From assembly GCF_001746365.1 (NCBI RefSeq), contig NZ_MJAJ01000015.1, positions 1 to 64,000 on the forward strand: a stretch of 64,000 nucleotides of DNA, read 5' to 3'. The notes beneath the pieces are model-generated. The model saw only the letters and a program-made list of their open reading frames with translations. It made no database searches and was not told where the DNA came from. This DNA is from Streptomyces sp. LUP30 (GTDB taxonomy: Bacteria; Actinomycetota; Actinomycetes; Streptomycetales; Streptomycetaceae). Shown piece after piece: positions 62,986 through 64,000 of the stretch (position 1 is its first letter; every line of letters begins with the position of its first letter). Made by a program: the position numbers and the translations under genes.

Positions 62986-64000
62986 TCAGCCCACGGCTGC
63001 CTTCTGCAGGGTCTTCGTCGTGTCGACGAAGCCCTTCCTGGCGGCCACCAGCCGGCCCTTGCGCACCGTCTGCAGGGTGACGTCGGCGTTGACCAGGCGG
63101 GGGAAGCCGATGGAGGCGAGCCGGTCGGAGAACTGCCAGCGCAGGGTCGGCGTGAGACCGCCCGTGGAGATCTGCAGGCCGTCGTCGAGGGCGCCTCGGA
63201 CGGTGCGGGCGGTCACGTCGCCGCCGGCCAGCGACTCCACGGCCTGCCGGAACACGGTGTAGGCGATCCAGGTGGTCTGCACCCCGGTGTCGGTCGGGTC
63301 GATCCGGGTGTCGGAGAAGGCCGCCTCGCTGATCACCTTCTTCATCTGCGCCCAGGCGGGGTCGCTCGCCTCGGGGTACCAGCCGGTGACGTACGCCCCC
63401 TCGAAGGGGCCGGAGCCGGCGCCGGCCGCGTCGATCACCGTCTGGTCGACGCTGCCGAGGACGGTGGCGGTGCGCACCTCCGGGTGGTCCGCCCGGGTGC
63501 GGCGGAAGGAGTCCATGAAGGTGCTGGTGCGGTCCCCGAGCGCGGTGACCACGCAGCCCTTCCCCGTTCCCTTGCCCTGCCCGCCGGTCCCGTTCCTCGG
63601 GCCGGTCCCGTCGTCGGTCGCGTGCGCCAGGGCGGTCTCGGCCTGTGTCGCGTACTCGGCGGCGTCCTCCGGGGCCCGCTGGTCGGCGGCCTCGTCGTGC
63701 CCGCCCGCCGTCAGGCCGGCGTCGAGCATCGTGGGCAGCGTGTCGCCGGCGATGGTGTCCGGGCGGACCAGCGAGACGGGACCGCAGCTCGTGGCCAGCG
63801 CCTTGCCGAGGCCGGCCAGCAGTGCGGGCTGACCGCCGTTGACCGGATAGGACAGCGGGCTGGTGAACTCGGCGTTCGTGACGCCGTAACCGCCGATGTA
63901 GGGGATGCCGGCGCCTTCGAGGTGGGGGAAGAAGGCGTCGGAGTGCTGGCTGTAGGAGCCGACGACGGCGACCGCGTGCTCCTTGACGGCCTGCCGGGCG
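62986..64000 (-). CDS. Branched-chain-amino-acid-type ABC substrate-binding protein, N-terminus outside window
   Basis: The frame is open from the right edge to TGA at 62986 (about 338 residues visible). Type I periplasmic-binding fold: AVVGSYSQHSDAFFPHLEGA, GIPYIGGYGVTNAEF, YPVNGGQPALLAGLGKALAT, then GAYVTGWYPEASDPAWAQMK and TWIAYTVFRQAVESLAGGDV. It ends with a domain-closing segment (TLRWQFSDRLASIGFPRLVN). This matches LivJ-like (Peripla_BP_6) proteins. A Gly/Lys-rich insertion (GTGGQGKGTGKG) is unusual. The signal/lipobox region lies beyond 64000. Convergent with the repeat-rich membrane protein gene. Confidence 0.88.
   Translation of the reverse strand, partial: ARQAVKEHAVAVVGSYSQHSDAFFPHLEGAGIPYIGGYGVTNAEFTSPLSYPVNGGQPALLAGLGKALATSCGPVSLVRPDTIAGDTLPTMLDAGLTAGGHDEAADQRAPEDAAEYATQAETALAHATDDGTGPRNGTGGQGKGTGKGCVVTALGDRTSTFMDSFRRTRADHPEVRTATVLGSVDQTVIDAAGAGSGPFEGAYVTGWYPEASDPAWAQMKKVISEAAFSDTRIDPTDTGVQTTWIAYTVFRQAVESLAGGDVTARTVRGALDDGLQISTGGLTPTLRWQFSDRLASIGFPRLVNADVTLQTVRKGRLVAARKGFVDTTKTLQKAAVG

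Overview
This is a very high-GC chromosomal window from an actinomycete, almost certainly Streptomyces. Evidence: strong third-position G/C, frequent GTG/TTG starts with GTGA/TTGA overlaps, avoidance of TTA codons, the futalosine menaquinone genes, a DmdR1-type iron regulator, a CebR-box cellulase and many small actinobacterial DUF proteins. Gene order resembles what I remember of the S. coelicolor SCO432x-SCO440x core region; this is from memory, not a search. No rRNA, tRNA, CRISPR array, insertion sequence or prophage was seen.

Layout. 1-9.5 kb: an XPB-helicase-associated protein running off the left edge, small membrane proteins, a HAD phosphatase, a cold-shock protein with a long structured leader, mqnD-mqnB-DUF2771 (futalosine pathway plus a lipoprotein), an MFS protein, a G-rich non-coding block and a DUF3027 protein. 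9.6-21 kb: a sacsin-like ATPase, a broken small gene, two secreted paralogues sharing a 315-bp nearly identical 3' end either side of an M1 peptidase, a CtpE-like P-type ATPase and an AzgA-type purine permease. 21-31 kb: MarR/MFS pair, GNAT, RNA 2',3'-cyclic phosphodiesterase, a 29-aa membrane peptide, aldo/keto reductase, SGNH hydrolase, a secreted beta-propeller-like protein, a GH5-CBM2 cellulase behind a perfect CebR box, and an exported S33 peptidase.

31-47 kb: serC, a large FAD/Fe-S dehydrogenase, a DMT exporter, then an eight-gene co-oriented cluster (36.6-46.9 kb): DinB-like protein, AtuA-family protein, acyl-CoA carboxylase beta and biotinylated alpha subunits, acyl-CoA dehydrogenase, acyl-CoA ligase, enoyl-CoA hydratase and TetR regulator. 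It looks like a self-regulated acyl-CoA (acyclic terpene-like or branched acid) catabolic operon. Two palindromes just upstream are candidate TetR operators.

47-64 kb: pdxH/citrate synthase, an IPNS-type dioxygenase preceded by an unusual 650-bp leader region, GNAT, a PAS-PAS-GAF protein, a SIS phosphosugar protein with a candidate DasR site, dmdR1, a TTA-containing alpha/beta hydrolase lacking its serine nucleophile, an ABC ATPase/permease pair, a stand-alone prim-pol protein, an NsdA-like regulator behind 20-bp repeats, a repeat-rich membrane protein and a substrate-binding protein running off the right edge.

The most unusual piece is the leader at 50.17-50.60 kb on the minus strand. It combines a near-consensus promoter, a Shine-Dalgarno complementary to 15 nt of the 16S 3' end, a 12-codon micro-ORF, a 12-bp long-range inverted repeat and a 24-codon Cys-containing RRHVD leader peptide.
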